A DNA stretch of 64,000 bases from Septoria linicola (lineage: Eukaryota > Ascomycota > Dothideomycetes > Mycosphaerellales > Mycosphaerellaceae), in NCBI GenBank assembly GCA_024114885.1, contig CP099419.1, positions 4,650,001 to 4,714,000 of the forward strand, written 5' to 3'. The position numbers and the translations under genes were made by a program. The notes beneath the pieces are model-generated. The model saw only the letters and a list, made by a program, of their open reading frames with translations. It was not told the origin of the DNA and searched no databases. Of this stretch, positions 51,863 through 62,984 are shown one piece after another (within the stretch, counting starts at the first letter, position 1; each line of letters starts with the position of its first letter).

Positions 51863-52702
51863 ATGGCAACTACATTGATCTTTGGCGGATCTGGCAAGGT
51901 AAGCAAGACATCTTTTTACCTGACAGCAGGCCATATGCTACGCTATGCTATGCACTTCACAGCATATGCTGATCGAATCTAGGTCGCCCGCCACATCACC
52001 CGCATCCTCTCCTCTGAAGGCGGCATCGTCCACTCCATCATCCGCAAAGAAGAACAGAAACCCGACATCATCTCCCTCGGCGGCAAACCCATCGTCCAAT
52101 CCATCGAAGACTCCTCCGTCGAAGACTTGATCCAAACCATCCAATCCACCAAACCCTCCACCGTAATCTGGGCCGCCGGCGCCGGAGCCGGCAACCCCGA
52201 TCGCACGCAAAAAGTCGACCACGAAGGCGCCGTCAAAGCCGCAGACGCCACTGCCAAATCGGGAGTCACGAAACGGTATATCATCATTTCAGCTGTGGAT
52301 GTGAGAGATCGCGAGAGGAAGCCGGAGCCAGAATGGTACAACGACGAAGACCGCGACCGCTCGAATAAAGTCTGGGGTGCGATTGGACCGTATATGCATG
52401 CCAAGTTTGCTGCTGATAGGGATCTTGTTACGAAGAATGGAGAGAGGAAGTTGGAGTATACGATTGTGAGGCCGGGTGGGTTGTCGGAGGATGCGGGGAC
52501 GGGGAAGATTGCGGCGGGAAAGGTGCATTTGAATAGGACGATTCCGAGGGAGGATGTCGCGAGGGCGGTGGTGGAGTGTATTAAGAATGATGCGACCAAG
52601 GGCTTGGCGTTTGATCTGGTGGGTGGAGACGAGTGGAGTGTGCAGGATGCGGTGGCGAATGTGGCGAGGGAGAGGGTTGATACTTTTGAGGGGAGGTATT
52701 AG
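51863..52702 (+). CDS. NAD(P)-binding Rossmann-fold protein (atypical SDR, NmrA-like)
   Basis: Two exons (51863-51898, 51983-52702) encode 251 residues. The first exon holds the nucleotide-binding turn TTLIFGGSGKVARHI (G-G-S-G-x-V/A), which continues across the intron. STVIWAAGAGAG and TKRYIIISAVDVRDR are strands beta-4 and beta-5, and YMHAKFAADRDL with the Y-x3-K pair, then YTIVRPGGLSEDAGTG, are typical of atypical SDRs with an NAD(P)H-binding domain. The yeast YMR090W type is closest in layout. The GC-rich codon use changes to G-ending codons in the second half. Substrate unknown; likely a cytosolic redox sensor or reductase. Confidence 0.87.
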
Positions 52703-52840
52703 GTCTGCTATTGAGCTCGGGTGCTAGCTCGAGACATGGTTGCATCAAATTGAGTCGCTAGACGAGCGTGATCGTATACAGGAAGTCTTCATCAACTTCG
52801 TGATAATGCTGGGGCTCGATATCATGGCGTAACACACTGC

Positions 52841-54945
52841 TCATGTATAGCCGCCCAACCGGGTGAATGAAGCGAGACCACTTACTACTCGCAATACACC
52901 CATCCTGCGAAAGTGGCCAGAAGTACTCGTTGCTTGAAGGAGAAGACATCTGTAGTCCACGTCTATCAGCACACCTTCTTTACGGCTCCGAGACGACGCT
53001 ACTGTACGCCGTTCCTCGGTGCATACCAAAATGAAGACCTCGTGCCACGGCGTATCCAGCTCAGCTACATGGTCCAGCTCAGCTTCGATATATGGCGTTG
53101 CCCAGTCCGGATGCAGCTAAAAGTTACCTCGCTCAAGCGTAGGAACCGCTTCTGCTCTTCGTCACGCCTTACGTACGCTCTACACATCCGGGATTTTGAC
53201 CTGAGCATAGGCTACGCTCACAGGACCGAAGGGATTCGCGACAGGTATTGTCACTGCGTGCAGAAGCTGGAGCACAGGAACTTGGTGCTCCCTGACCTCG
53301 AACAAGTCTACCGTGCCCGCGTCTTCCGCAACCACGAACATGGGAATCCATGACCATGACGGCATTGCATCGTCCTTGTCCAGACGCCGAGCATTCCAAA
53401 CATACCAAGTTAGGTGAAGCGCAAAGAAAGGCCGCCACAGTCCACACATATAGTCTTGAGGGCTCAAGCCCAATAGCGTGGAGAACTTGTCCGCAAGACC
53501 AGATCATGCGATGGCCCGATCCGAAACATATGTTGTCTCGGTTCCCATGTAGTCTGCTGCAACGCTGCTCCAGAGTTGACTTGGGGAGTCAGTAGTCTCC
53601 ACTGTAGCACGGTACCAAGTGCTGTAGGTCTGAATATCGTCAGTCCAGCGTTGATTACACCTCCATTTCACCATGTTCGAGATGAAGCGGACTATACGTG
53701 GCGCTAGACGCCGCTCCTGGAAGATCCAGCCTCTATTTTCCAGAGCAGATGTCTCTGTGAAAGTATCCATGTAAATTTTATCATCGTAGCAAAGTACTTC
53801 GGTAGACGTATGAGGATCTGTTAACAACAGAGGTTCCAGTGAATGTCTAGGTCGGAAAAGTCCTTGGCTTGAATCTTGAGAACATTCTGCAGCTATGTTG
53901 AGGAATGAACCTGAGTATACGCTCGCCATGGTGCCAGCCTCATGATTCCAGTCATCTTCATCGTCCTGAATAATGCACAACGAGTCTGTCCAGATATAGC
54001 GAGTTTGGAGCATATGCGTAACCTTTACGGCGTCCTGTAAAGTCTTTGGAAGGCGCCTCCATGGCATGCGCTTGCGTAAGGTGTTCACATTCCTCTTCAA
54101 GCATCGGAAATGCGACGAGTGGCCCCATCGATAGCTCAAGGTTGTGTACTCAACGGCGCCCTCCAATGTGTTCGTTTCGATCAGTCTGCAACGCGGTCTA
54201 CGATGGTGGCCAGAAACCTGTATGAGTCTCGTAGGTAGAGCTCGAGTGGCTGCAAGGTCGTGCATCGAGCTAGGTCTAGCGCTTTCGCTTGTGGAAACTT
54301 CATGTGAGCCTTGATTTTGATGAGTGTACTTGCCATACTTGCACTCTGGGTGCCGACGACAAGCCGACAGCCAGACTTTGATCCTCTCCATGGTGCCAGC
54401 GCTCCCTTTAGTGCTACCTAGTTCAAAGAATTCCGTGGTACAATCCCCAAGTCCTGGAAACACGATCAAGGCGTGATGGAACCTTATATTTCCGCGCCAG
54501 AAGCCGGGGTGAGTCTCGCGCTTGCCAGTAGCAACTGGCCCCCTTCAGGGAGATCGTCACAACGCACATAGTGGTCAGATGATTCTCCTTGCAGTGTCTG
54601 TAGGCATAGCTTACATCCTAATGTTGCGCAATGTTCATATTCGACATCTGATGCATGCCACAGGAGATAATGGCCCTGCGCATCGGTATGGCCTCCACTC
54701 AGTTTTATCGTTCTCAGATCGTCCGTAGGCATATGCCAGTTTGAATGACATCTTGCCAGTACTGTGTCGAGGAGTGTGCGACATCTAGCGCAGAGGGCGT
54801 TGTCCCAAGAGAGCACGTCTTCACAAGGCTGGATTGAGAAGATGTTGTCCTTGATCCTGATCCTATCCCTGGAAATGATAGTCAGGTCACTATCCAAGCG
54901 ATGACCGTGAAGCTGATCATCATCATCTTCTTCTTCTTCTTCCAT
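52841..54945 (-). pseudogene. HET-domain gene, decayed (stops and a frame break)
   Basis: The HET (heterokaryon incompatibility) core is clear: VEYTTLSYRWG, RYIWTDSLCIIQDDEDDW, YSGSFLNIAA and ENRGWIFQER. Downstream, the same frame continues with family-like SGLADKF...YMCGLW, PSWSW, NPFGPVSV and, near the end, VDYRCLLLQ and FRRMGVLRV. But it is interrupted by TGA (53504-53506), TAG (53180-53182), TGA (53162-53164) and TAG (53117-53119). The N-terminal part (54484-54945, with CxxC-type HCATLGCKLCLQTLQGE) is in another frame; no convincing intron joins them near 54480. All four stops could come from C-to-T changes in CAG or CGA. HET proteins trigger cell death when incompatible strains fuse. The gene is likely non-functional, unless the assembly is wrong at several points. 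Confidence 0.8.
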
Positions 54946-55230
54946 AGCTGTTCGATCGGGATCTCTTTTACGTCGAAAGCCTAGGTCGCTTGAAATTCAC
55001 CTTTGATGGACACAGAATCCAGTCATAGTCAGAGTCGTCAGCTGCATCATTGTTGCACACAACGAAACGAGAACTTGAGCCTACGTTGTACGACGGCCGC
55101 CACGTGTAACGCTCAGCCTCCACATCAGCCTCTCACAAGGCCACTTGGACATGTGAGAGCTGCAGCTCGATCGCGATCCGGACAGCACCGCATCAAGCCA
55201 TCGCGTGCTACTGAGGCGTTCGTTGGCACA

Positions 55231-57105
55231 TCAGTGGATCTCAGAAACCCTCCTCGCCTGCTTCAGTTGTCCCGCCACGCTCATCTCGTGCACATATTCT
55301 CCCTATCCACGCCCGTGTCAGCAAGTCCCAAACAATCACACCCTCAAACCCTATCCAATGCTGTACTTACATCCATAAACCCATACACATACGCACACCC
55401 TCTCAAAATCCAATGATCACCAATTCGCCTCAGCACAAGAGGATAGTGACTTCCGCAGACGATACATACCACATCTGCCACGCTCGCATCGCCCGAAACG
55501 ATACCGATCTTGGCTTTTGTGGTAGTGAAGAATGCATGTCCTGTGCTTTCAACGATGAGCTGTGTTCGGAACCATGATGCCGCAGCTGAGAATCCGGCGG
55601 TATCATCGCCGGCTGCAAGGCTGTCGCGATCTTCCAGAAAGGCTTTATATGAGGCGTGCTGTTCCTCGCGGTTGGTAGCATCTGATGGTCTGTCGGTCTT
55701 CCCTTGCGTCAACGTGGATGCGAGCTGAGCGTCTGTATGACTCGACGCGATTGCACAATCTTTGATGCGCAGAAAGGCAGCGGCGAACTGAGCAGAGTCT
55801 TCGTGATCGCTAGAGAGCTTTGGCTCGCGATGTTGGATTTCGTCGATCACAAAGCCCCAACATCTTAGCACCGCTGGTTGATTGGCAAATTGAGCTGGCA
55901 ATGCAATGGGGCAGCCCAGATCTGCGCTTTTGCCAGGTGGACGGAGCAGACCCGGAGAGCCTTTGTTGTGATCGTATGCGTGATGAAGTCTTGGTACCCA
56001 TGATGGATAAGTCTCTGCTTCAGGCGTGTCGGTCGTGGTCATGAGGCGCTGAGGGAGCCTCAAGAGTGCAAGAGCATCCCTCTTTTGATTCCGAAGCCGA
56101 CTTTCGACAGCCACTTTTGTAGCTGCTGTGTAAACATCTCGGATATTAGCTCCATAGTCTGGCCTGAGACTGGACAGCATGGCTTCTCTAATCGCGGTTT
56201 GTTGCAGTAGACCAATAATGGCGTAGACCCTGTCCAGCGGCTCAGAAGCCAGTCTTTGCGCTGCGGCAACCAGCAGACGTGTCAAGTCCAGCCGTTCTGC
56301 AGCCTGCGAGATCAAGGTAGCCGCAGATGTTGCCTCGATGCCTCCTCCATACTTACCGCTTGCGAAGTGACTTTGCCAGTAGTTGCCATGATCCAGAAAT
56401 TGAGCTACGTGGCTGAGTTGTTCCCAAGATCTGGAGTATTGCCCACGATAACAGATCGTTTCTTTTGCGAGAAGCACTTCTTGCATCGTCCAAAGTCTTC
56501 TGAACCATGGAGCAGCATAGAACTCCATCAGTGCCGGCCAAGCGTTCAGGGACATTCGCATATCTTGTGGCTGTCTGACTCCGTCGTGTCCGTAGTCAAA
56601 ATCTGAGGCTAGGGGAGCCATGCAACTGCTTTCGTTGCCGTTCCAGCGATTCTATAGCTTGAAGCGCAACGCCTGTATCCGCACTACCTTCACCGAGCCA
56701 GACGAGTACCCGAGAAGCTCTCGAGTAGACATTGTGCATGAGGGCGACTTGTGACGCTCTTTCCTCATCGTCATCTTGATTGATGCAGAGCACATCGATC
56801 CACACCACTCCATGACCATGATCGAAGCATATTCGGCGAATGACCTTTTCGGCATTTCGTGGTATCAGAACACTCATGCCGTCGATGCAGATCTCTGCCT
56901 TTCCGGATACGTCTCCCCAGCACCACAAGATAGCCTCGTACTGTCCGTCCCAGGCTAGTAGAGATACGGTCTCAAGAGAGCACCGAAGAGTGCCATGCGA
57001 AGTCTTCGCTGGCTGTCCTGCTCTTAGGACACGAATCTGCTGCCTACCAAGAGGTAGGTAGTTGAGCCTGGTTGTAGAGCGGGACGGCTGACTCTGGTAC
57101 TCCAT
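55231..57105 (-). CDS. HET-domain protein (frame break near 56600-56640)
   Basis: The first frame (56596-57105) holds the HET start: YEAILWCWGDVSG, VVWIDVLCINQDDDEERASQ and VYSRASRVLVWLGEGSADTG. The second (from about 56640 down) continues FYAAPWFRRLWTMQEVLLA, SEPLDRVYAIIGLL and HWILRGCAYVYGFMD. The frames differ and overlap with no GT-AG pair between them, so a one-base insertion (or two-base deletion), an assembly error or a non-canonical intron must be invoked. At the 3' end a clean 67-bp intron (55303-55370, GTAAGT, GCTGAC branch, TAG) joins MD to GEYVHEMSVAGQLKQARRVS and a stop at 55231; without it the frame stops at 55344. It is unlike its HET neighbour in sequence, so this is not a recent tandem copy. 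Confidence 0.72.
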
Positions 57106-57593
57106 AACGATCGCGCGCTGTAGTCAGACTTGGGATGCTCAGGTCAATTTCTTCCCTGCCAGTAGTATCTGTCCATTGCCATGCTTCCAAGGCTGAATGC
57201 CAAGGTAGCTGAGTCGGCGGCTATGAGCTGGAAGCATAGTCGCAGCATGCTACCCCGCCACCTGCATCTCCAACTGTTCTGTTAGCGTCGTGAGCTCTGT
57301 AATACCTCTCAAGAGGGACCTAAATCATTAAACCATAGCATTAATCTCGACAAGAGAATTGGGTATATAATTTCTCTAGCCTCCCGTCTGTTCGTGCCCT
57401 CCCCGGGAACAAATGAATGCATGCATGCATGCTTCCTCACCCCCTTTGTTAATGTCTATGCAGATGCCAGTATGCATGCAAACCAAAGGAAGCATTACCC
57501 ACGCTATGCAGCAGCAAATAATCCACCAGAACGCCATGCTAGCCCATCGCAAGATCACAAAAGCAATATTTTCCCGCTCCTTCTGACGCTTCA
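57106..57593. other. Intergenic region with a GCAT run
   Basis: 488 bp between the HET start and the end of the large DH/PH-like gene. A GCATGCATGCATGC run lies at about 57418-57431 and a further TGCATGC nearby. No gene seen. Confidence 0.5.
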
Positions 57594-60500
57594 CTAGTAT
57601 CTCAGCTTGCCCACCAAGCCGAACGTGTACGCTGCGTCTCTCTCACTCTTCATCTGGATCATGTAGCAGGTGGTACGATTGGGCAGCACACCGCCTGTTA
57701 TGCCCACATGCTCACTCTCCTGGTTTACACTGACAGCAATGCCGGTACGTGCTATGCGTTCGAAAGCATTCTCGCCGAGCGTGACATCCAACAGTGTCTC
57801 GTTCTGGCTCTTTCCAGTCACCAGGATTCTTTTCTCCAGGCCTGTAGTCCTTGGATTGGCAGGTATGTTGGGATCAGGTCGTGCTGGTAGCATGACTGTC
57901 AGTCTCGCTGAGCCAAGATCTCGCCATTTGGATGCAGACTCGCGAACGTAGAGTCGTACTTTTGACCCAGTGATGCCGATTGGTGTTCCCATAGACGGAT
58001 CAAACTGGAGATCTGGCGTTGCCGTGCCAGAATTGAGGCTTCCGCTGTTCGTGCTTCGAGTTCCTTCTCTACTAGTGATGGTACTCTTGGCCAGGTCGAA
58101 GAACTTGCTGCTTCCACTGAATCTGCGCAATGCCGAAAAGGCAGTGTTTGTGGTGCCGACAGAAGACTCTGTAGCGGCTGTTGACTGTGCTCGGCTACCA
58201 CTCGACCGATATGTGCTGCTCTTCCTCGAGCCAAGGTTCCACCACGAACGTCGCTTGTTAAGCTGGGCATCCCTGTTCTGATCCATGATCTCGCCCCAGT
58301 TGCTTTGGTTCACTGGTCCTCGAGCTTGTTGGAGGGCAACATAGGTTGGGTTGTCGATGCGAGCACGATTAAGCAGTGTGTAAAGTCTTTCGCAGTCTTC
58401 TGGGCTCCTAGATCTGAACATGATGTTCGCGCCTGGCTTGTAGAGAGAGTTCGTCGTAGGCGGAGAGCGAACAGTGATGTCAACCGCTGTACTTCTCCGC
58501 AGTGGCACGAGCGGTGTCAGCTCAAGTGCCACCAATGGTTTGACGCCCAGAGCTGATGGTGTCAATCCATCACGCACGGCTTGCTGAGCAACAGAGTTGG
58601 CTTGCGTAAGGTCAAACGCTTCGATGAGACCAGGAGTCACAAAGATCTGACACTCCTCCATGTGTAAGCTGTCCCATGCACCACGATCCGACCATGAAAA
58701 GATGCTTGCCACTGTCTTTGCAGGCTCGATACCAGTATCTGGCACACTTCGGTACGGACCCTGCGAAGCAGATTCGGAAGGACCAAGGCTGGGTCCTGGC
58801 ATGCTGAAGCGTGTGCTGGGCTCAGTCACCGGCGAGGGCGTAGCAGGAGGTGGAGATCGTTTTGCTGGAGGCGGTGATCGTCTCGGGCCCATCCTCTTGT
58901 AATCGTGAAAGCCTCTCAGATCTCCCACTGTCGAGACTTCATCTTCCGGTACTGCCTCCGCACGTACATCTCGCTCATCTATGGTGGACTCCGAGGTGAC
59001 AGAGTCGCCGTCGGAATAGTCGGAGTAGTCGCTATCTGAAAGCGAGTCAGAAGCCGAGGATGGCGCATACTCATGCTTCAGTGGTGAAGATGGCCGACGA
59101 CTCTTCTTAAGGAAGGCAGGTGTCAATGATGGTATCTTATTGGTCAAAGCCTGTCCAAGAGACAGCGGTCTCGGCTTGTCTCGATGGGAAGGAGGAGCTG
59201 GAGGTCTGTCATTCTCGTCGCCTCTCTTCCTCACTGATAGTCGCTGCTGTAGCTTAGGCGGCGCAGAGGAAGGATCATCGGCCCTGGACGTCTCGTACGC
59301 TCTCTTCTGTGACGGCAGACCGTCCCGGTCTGATGCAGCACTGTCAGATCGAGGTGACTTTCTGACCTTCGGAATCGACGGCATATCCAAAGACGGAACC
59401 GAAGAGGTACGTCGGTGCATTCGTGGACGTATTCCTTGAGGTTCTTCTGTTCGTGTGTACTGGCTTTCGCCATCACTTGACTCGTCTGAATATCGTGAGG
59501 CGGTCTCGGTGGGCATCCATACGCTGTAGTCGGCCGTACGCTCAGAGGACACTGTTGAGCCTGTCCATTCGGAGTGAGAGCGAGTGTGAGAGGTAAGAGG
59601 TCTGCGACGGCTAGGTGCTGATGAGGTGTCGTCTCGTGTTCTGTCGTAGCAGTATTGCGGCCCAGCAGCATGATCCCGGGAGGTGTGATGAATATCATCT
59701 GGCATCGATGGAGCCGAGACAGTTTGGCTGCGATATCGGGCTGGCTTCGGGTGATGCTGTGAACGGGTGGGCGCGAGATTATCGTCGCCCAAAACACTAT
59801 TCACCTCGCTGCCATCCCAGATACGACTTGAGCTTTTGGCTCTCACCCCGATCGGTACTTCGATCTCGCGAGGTGATGGATCCCTGCTCTTGTCTGATGT
59901 TTCAGCCGTCTCAGTGATGGGCTTTAACTTCGGCTCCTCTGCGCCCGGAGCAGGGAGACTCTTCTGCTTATACATGTTAAAACTTGACTTGCGTGCCAAT
60001 TTGGGTGGAATCGGAGATGAACCCAGCATTTGTAGCCACTCTGTCGCAGTGCTGTCCTCCTCCGCTCGCAGGGACATAATTTCGCGCCATTGGCTTGCGT
60101 TTGACATGAAGCCACGAATCATGACGACAAGCTCGCCGGGCCTATCTCCTTTCCTCGCAGACACCAACGCATGCGGCAGCGGCGGAAATAAGAGCCATCG
60201 ACCTGAAACAGAGACTTCACAGAAAAGGACGTCACCGGCCTTTCCACGATTTGGCGCATCGTCTCTGTAGATGAGCTCAATCTTGCAGCCCAGCTGTTGC
60301 CCGCTCGAATGAACGAGGTCCATATCGTAGTAGTCCCTAGCGCGCACAGATCTTGTGGAGTCAATGGTCACTCCAGTAATGGGCGCCAGGCTGCGCGGGT
60401 CTCGCGCTCTCGTTGCATCAACTTTGTATGCTGCTTCATCCTCCAATCGAGCATGTTCATCGTTCACGCGCCTCTTCGCTTCAGCGATGAGACCTTGATA

Positions 60501-62984
60501 CTTCTGGGCCATGTCTTCTGCAAGCGCAGATGGCTGAAGCTGGCTGATATCCTTGAAAGTCTTTGCCAGATACTTGATTCGCACCAGAGGCCTCTTCAAG
60601 AGATAGGCAACGTCCACTCGCTCCCCAGTGCTGTCAACAAGATCGCCGTCTGCATTTCGCGGAAGGCCGTGGTCCCAAGAAGATGATCCCGCTCGCTGCG
60701 CAGCAGGTGCGAGGTTGACCACGACGTCTTTGAAGCCCAGTCTCCACGCCTGTAGGTAGCTTGTGTAGTCTTTGGAGGCAGACTGTGCCCACTTTACCAG
60801 CTCGCCAGGGTCATGTAGTGGAATGTGCTTGTGTGTTGTCTTCAATCTTTCCAAAGCCACGCCCATGTCCACAATTGGCCGCGTCACAGATGGATCAGTT
60901 GTGGGCCGGCTGAAGACACGTGAGCCTGTTGATGACTCCGAAGGCCCAGCTACGGCATGTTTGAGAAGAACTGGAATGACTCCTTCGACCAACGTCCGAA
61001 GCTCGCGTTGATATTTCAGCTCATCCGTAGAGACCTCATTCATGATGTCGGCCACGGTGAAGGATCCAGGTTTTCGTCTGCTGCGGCGAATGCTCTTCGC
61101 AGGAACGACACGACGACTATTATCCCGTGGCATGGACAGCACTGATATCAAGTCATCGTGTTTCGCAACTCTGCGCCTAGTGGACTGTCTTCGCGGCACA
61201 TCGCCATCGCTAGTCGTGGTGATCGTTGTTGCATCGTCGGGGAATGCACGACCATGGCCTCTGTCACGCGTCTGCAACGTCTCGTCTGAAGCAATTCTGG
61301 TTAGCTTCTGTCCGCTAGGAATTCTGTAGCGCTCAATCTTCTTCGCAGACGGCACTCGACGCTCACGTTGCGCATCGGGATTGCCGCCGCTCATCACTGC
61401 ATCGGCGAAGTAGGAATTGTCTGCCGGAAGGTCTTTTGACATCCGGTTCTTAAGTGGAGACTCCGGGCGATGCTTCGCCCCTCGGCGCTTCAGTGTAGGC
61501 GTGCTCGGACTGAGAGGTGAGGACGATACAAGGTCGTCTTTCAGGTCGCGCTTGCCACTCGAGTGTCGCTGTTCTGCCTCATCGCGAGGACTGCGTCGTT
61601 TCGCGCTGTTCTTGCGGCTCTCAGGTAATTCGTCGTTCTTCGTCTCTGGCGATTGTTGTTTGATAGATTTCTTCTTAGGAATGTCAAGAGGGTCTGGAGT
61701 CATTGATCTACTGTCGTTGAAAGGATCCGACATGCCGTCCAGCCATCCCTCGATGCGGTTGCCAAAGACCTTGGGAACTGGCGTGGGAGGCTTGTCCGGA
61801 TGATGGATGCGCTGTGTGATGCGTTTGGCGAATGCTTCTGCTGTCGTGGAAGGATGTCGTTTCGGAGCACTCTCATCCACCGGCGTCTTGCTCCTTCTCG
61901 CAGTGCTGGGCCGCTCCGGCATTTCGTCGCCGCTTCGCGCTTTCCTCAGTCGTTCTCGTGGTGCTGACTTTGGCCTCGGAGGGGAAGTGTTCGGAGTCGT
62001 GATGTCTGTAGATGCCGTACCGGGCTTGTCTGCCGACGAAGGTGCAGTGAAGCTGCTTTCCGACTCGTCCTGTTTTGATCGCTTTCGTCGCTGGATATAC
62101 ACCTTTGTGCCTCGACTCTCGAATTCTGGTGTCCGCTCACGACCATTCGGTGACCTCGACCGCAATGGGCGCACTCGCACTGGTTCCAGATCTGGCTCGG
62201 ACTCTGTGAAATCGTGATGGGACACTGGCACCTTGAGTCCGACATTGACAACGCTTTTTCGAATGTACACCGGTTTGGGCGTCTTCTCTTTCCCGTTCTC
62301 CTGGTCTGGCGTTGCTTGTGGCTCTACCGGAACTGCTGTTCGATCTCGCCTCCAGTGGCCATCGCTGACCACGCGCTTCTTAGGCGCGCTGGCTTCCTTG
62401 ACCTCTGCTGGCACTTCGACCTGCGGCTTGCTTTTCCGCCTCACCCACGCTTTGCGGTCCAGGTCCACCTCCCGGCCGGCCTTTTTCTCCCCCGAAGGCA
62501 CTATCGCAACTGCATTGGGTGCTGGCGCTGGCGCCTTGCCGGGAGTTCGCGGGGTGTTGGGTGTCGTTGGTCGTGATCGGACTGGCACTGCCATCACGTC
62601 GCCTGGAATGGTCGATTCGGTTTCTACCACAATCATGTCATGGTGCGTTGCGTCTGACGCATCATCATGAATGACCACTATCTCATTCTCGGACTGCTTC
62701 TTGGACTTCGGCTTGGCCTTGGGCTTCTCTGGCTCGGGCGCTACAATGCCACCGCCCAATTCATTCCAGCCAGCGATCTTGGAGGCAAAGTCCTGCGATC
62801 TCCGCTTGGCCAGCCGCTGTGTAGTCAGGTCGGCGACTTTCGTCTTTTCGGGCGTCTTCTTGGACGACTGTTTGCGCGCGGCATCGTTGGGATCGGGCAT
62901 TGAGGATGGCACCTGTGCATCGGACAGCCAGTCAGACATGGTTTCGACTGCATATTGCGCGCCGGGCGAGATCACATTGAACAT
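57594..62984 (-). CDS. Large low-complexity protein with a DH/PH-like region
   Basis: An intronless frame of 1796 codons. Residues 1-~640 are disordered, rich in Lys, Arg, Pro and Ser, with TP/SP sites. Residues ~645-870 resemble a Dbl-homology (RhoGEF) helix bundle: STDELKYQRELRTLVEGVIP, IVDMGVALERLKTTHKHIPL, YLQAWRLGFKDVVVNLA and VDVAYLLKRPLVRIKYLAK. Residues ~890-1010 look PH-like, ending STATEWLQMLG. Then ~500 disordered residues and a C-terminal globular part with FVTPGLIEAFDLTQANSVAQ and the end block VTGKSQNETLLDVTLGENAF. Fungal relatives have been named SRm160/300-like or Bud3-like; a role in Rho-GTPase control at septa is inference. A second in-frame Met at 62939 (MSDWLSDAQ) may be the real start. 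Confidence 0.78.
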   Translation of the reverse strand: MFNVISPGAQYAVETMSDWLSDAQVPSSMPDPNDAARKQSSKKTPEKTKVADLTTQRLAKRRSQDFASKIAGWNELGGGIVAPEPEKPKAKPKSKKQSENEIVVIHDDASDATHHDMIVVETESTIPGDVMAVPVRSRPTTPNTPRTPGKAPAPAPNAVAIVPSGEKKAGREVDLDRKAWVRRKSKPQVEVPAEVKEASAPKKRVVSDGHWRRDRTAVPVEPQATPDQENGKEKTPKPVYIRKSVVNVGLKVPVSHHDFTESEPDLEPVRVRPLRSRSPNGRERTPEFESRGTKVYIQRRKRSKQDESESSFTAPSSADKPGTASTDITTPNTSPPRPKSAPRERLRKARSGDEMPERPSTARRSKTPVDESAPKRHPSTTAEAFAKRITQRIHHPDKPPTPVPKVFGNRIEGWLDGMSDPFNDSRSMTPDPLDIPKKKSIKQQSPETKNDELPESRKNSAKRRSPRDEAEQRHSSGKRDLKDDLVSSSPLSPSTPTLKRRGAKHRPESPLKNRMSKDLPADNSYFADAVMSGGNPDAQRERRVPSAKKIERYRIPSGQKLTRIASDETLQTRDRGHGRAFPDDATTITTTSDGDVPRRQSTRRRVAKHDDLISVLSMPRDNSRRVVPAKSIRRSRRKPGSFTVADIMNEVSTDELKYQRELRTLVEGVIPVLLKHAVAGPSESSTGSRVFSRPTTDPSVTRPIVDMGVALERLKTTHKHIPLHDPGELVKWAQSASKDYTSYLQAWRLGFKDVVVNLAPAAQRAGSSSWDHGLPRNADGDLVDSTGERVDVAYLLKRPLVRIKYLAKTFKDISQLQPSALAEDMAQKYQGLIAEAKRRVNDEHARLEDEAAYKVDATRARDPRSLAPITGVTIDSTRSVRARDYYDMDLVHSSGQQLGCKIELIYRDDAPNRGKAGDVLFCEVSVSGRWLLFPPLPHALVSARKGDRPGELVVMIRGFMSNASQWREIMSLRAEEDSTATEWLQMLGSSPIPPKLARKSSFNMYKQKSLPAPGAEEPKLKPITETAETSDKSRDPSPREIEVPIGVRAKSSSRIWDGSEVNSVLGDDNLAPTRSQHHPKPARYRSQTVSAPSMPDDIHHTSRDHAAGPQYCYDRTRDDTSSAPSRRRPLTSHTRSHSEWTGSTVSSERTADYSVWMPTETASRYSDESSDGESQYTRTEEPQGIRPRMHRRTSSVPSLDMPSIPKVRKSPRSDSAASDRDGLPSQKRAYETSRADDPSSAPPKLQQRLSVRKRGDENDRPPAPPSHRDKPRPLSLGQALTNKIPSLTPAFLKKSRRPSSPLKHEYAPSSASDSLSDSDYSDYSDGDSVTSESTIDERDVRAEAVPEDEVSTVGDLRGFHDYKRMGPRRSPPPAKRSPPPATPSPVTEPSTRFSMPGPSLGPSESASQGPYRSVPDTGIEPAKTVASIFSWSDRGAWDSLHMEECQIFVTPGLIEAFDLTQANSVAQQAVRDGLTPSALGVKPLVALELTPLVPLRRSTAVDITVRSPPTTNSLYKPGANIMFRSRSPEDCERLYTLLNRARIDNPTYVALQQARGPVNQSNWGEIMDQNRDAQLNKRRSWWNLGSRKSSTYRSSGSRAQSTAATESSVGTTNTAFSALRRFSGSSKFFDLAKSTITSREGTRSTNSGSLNSGTATPDLQFDPSMGTPIGITGSKVRLYVRESASKWRDLGSARLTVMLPARPDPNIPANPRTTGLEKRILVTGKSQNETLLDVTLGENAFERIARTGIAVSVNQESEHVGITGGVLPNRTTCYMIQMKSERDAAYTFGLVGKLRY

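Noticed and set aside
55003..55416. 137-codon plus-strand frame
   Set aside because: It overlaps the spliced 3' end of the second HET gene and has low-complexity, shadow-like composition.
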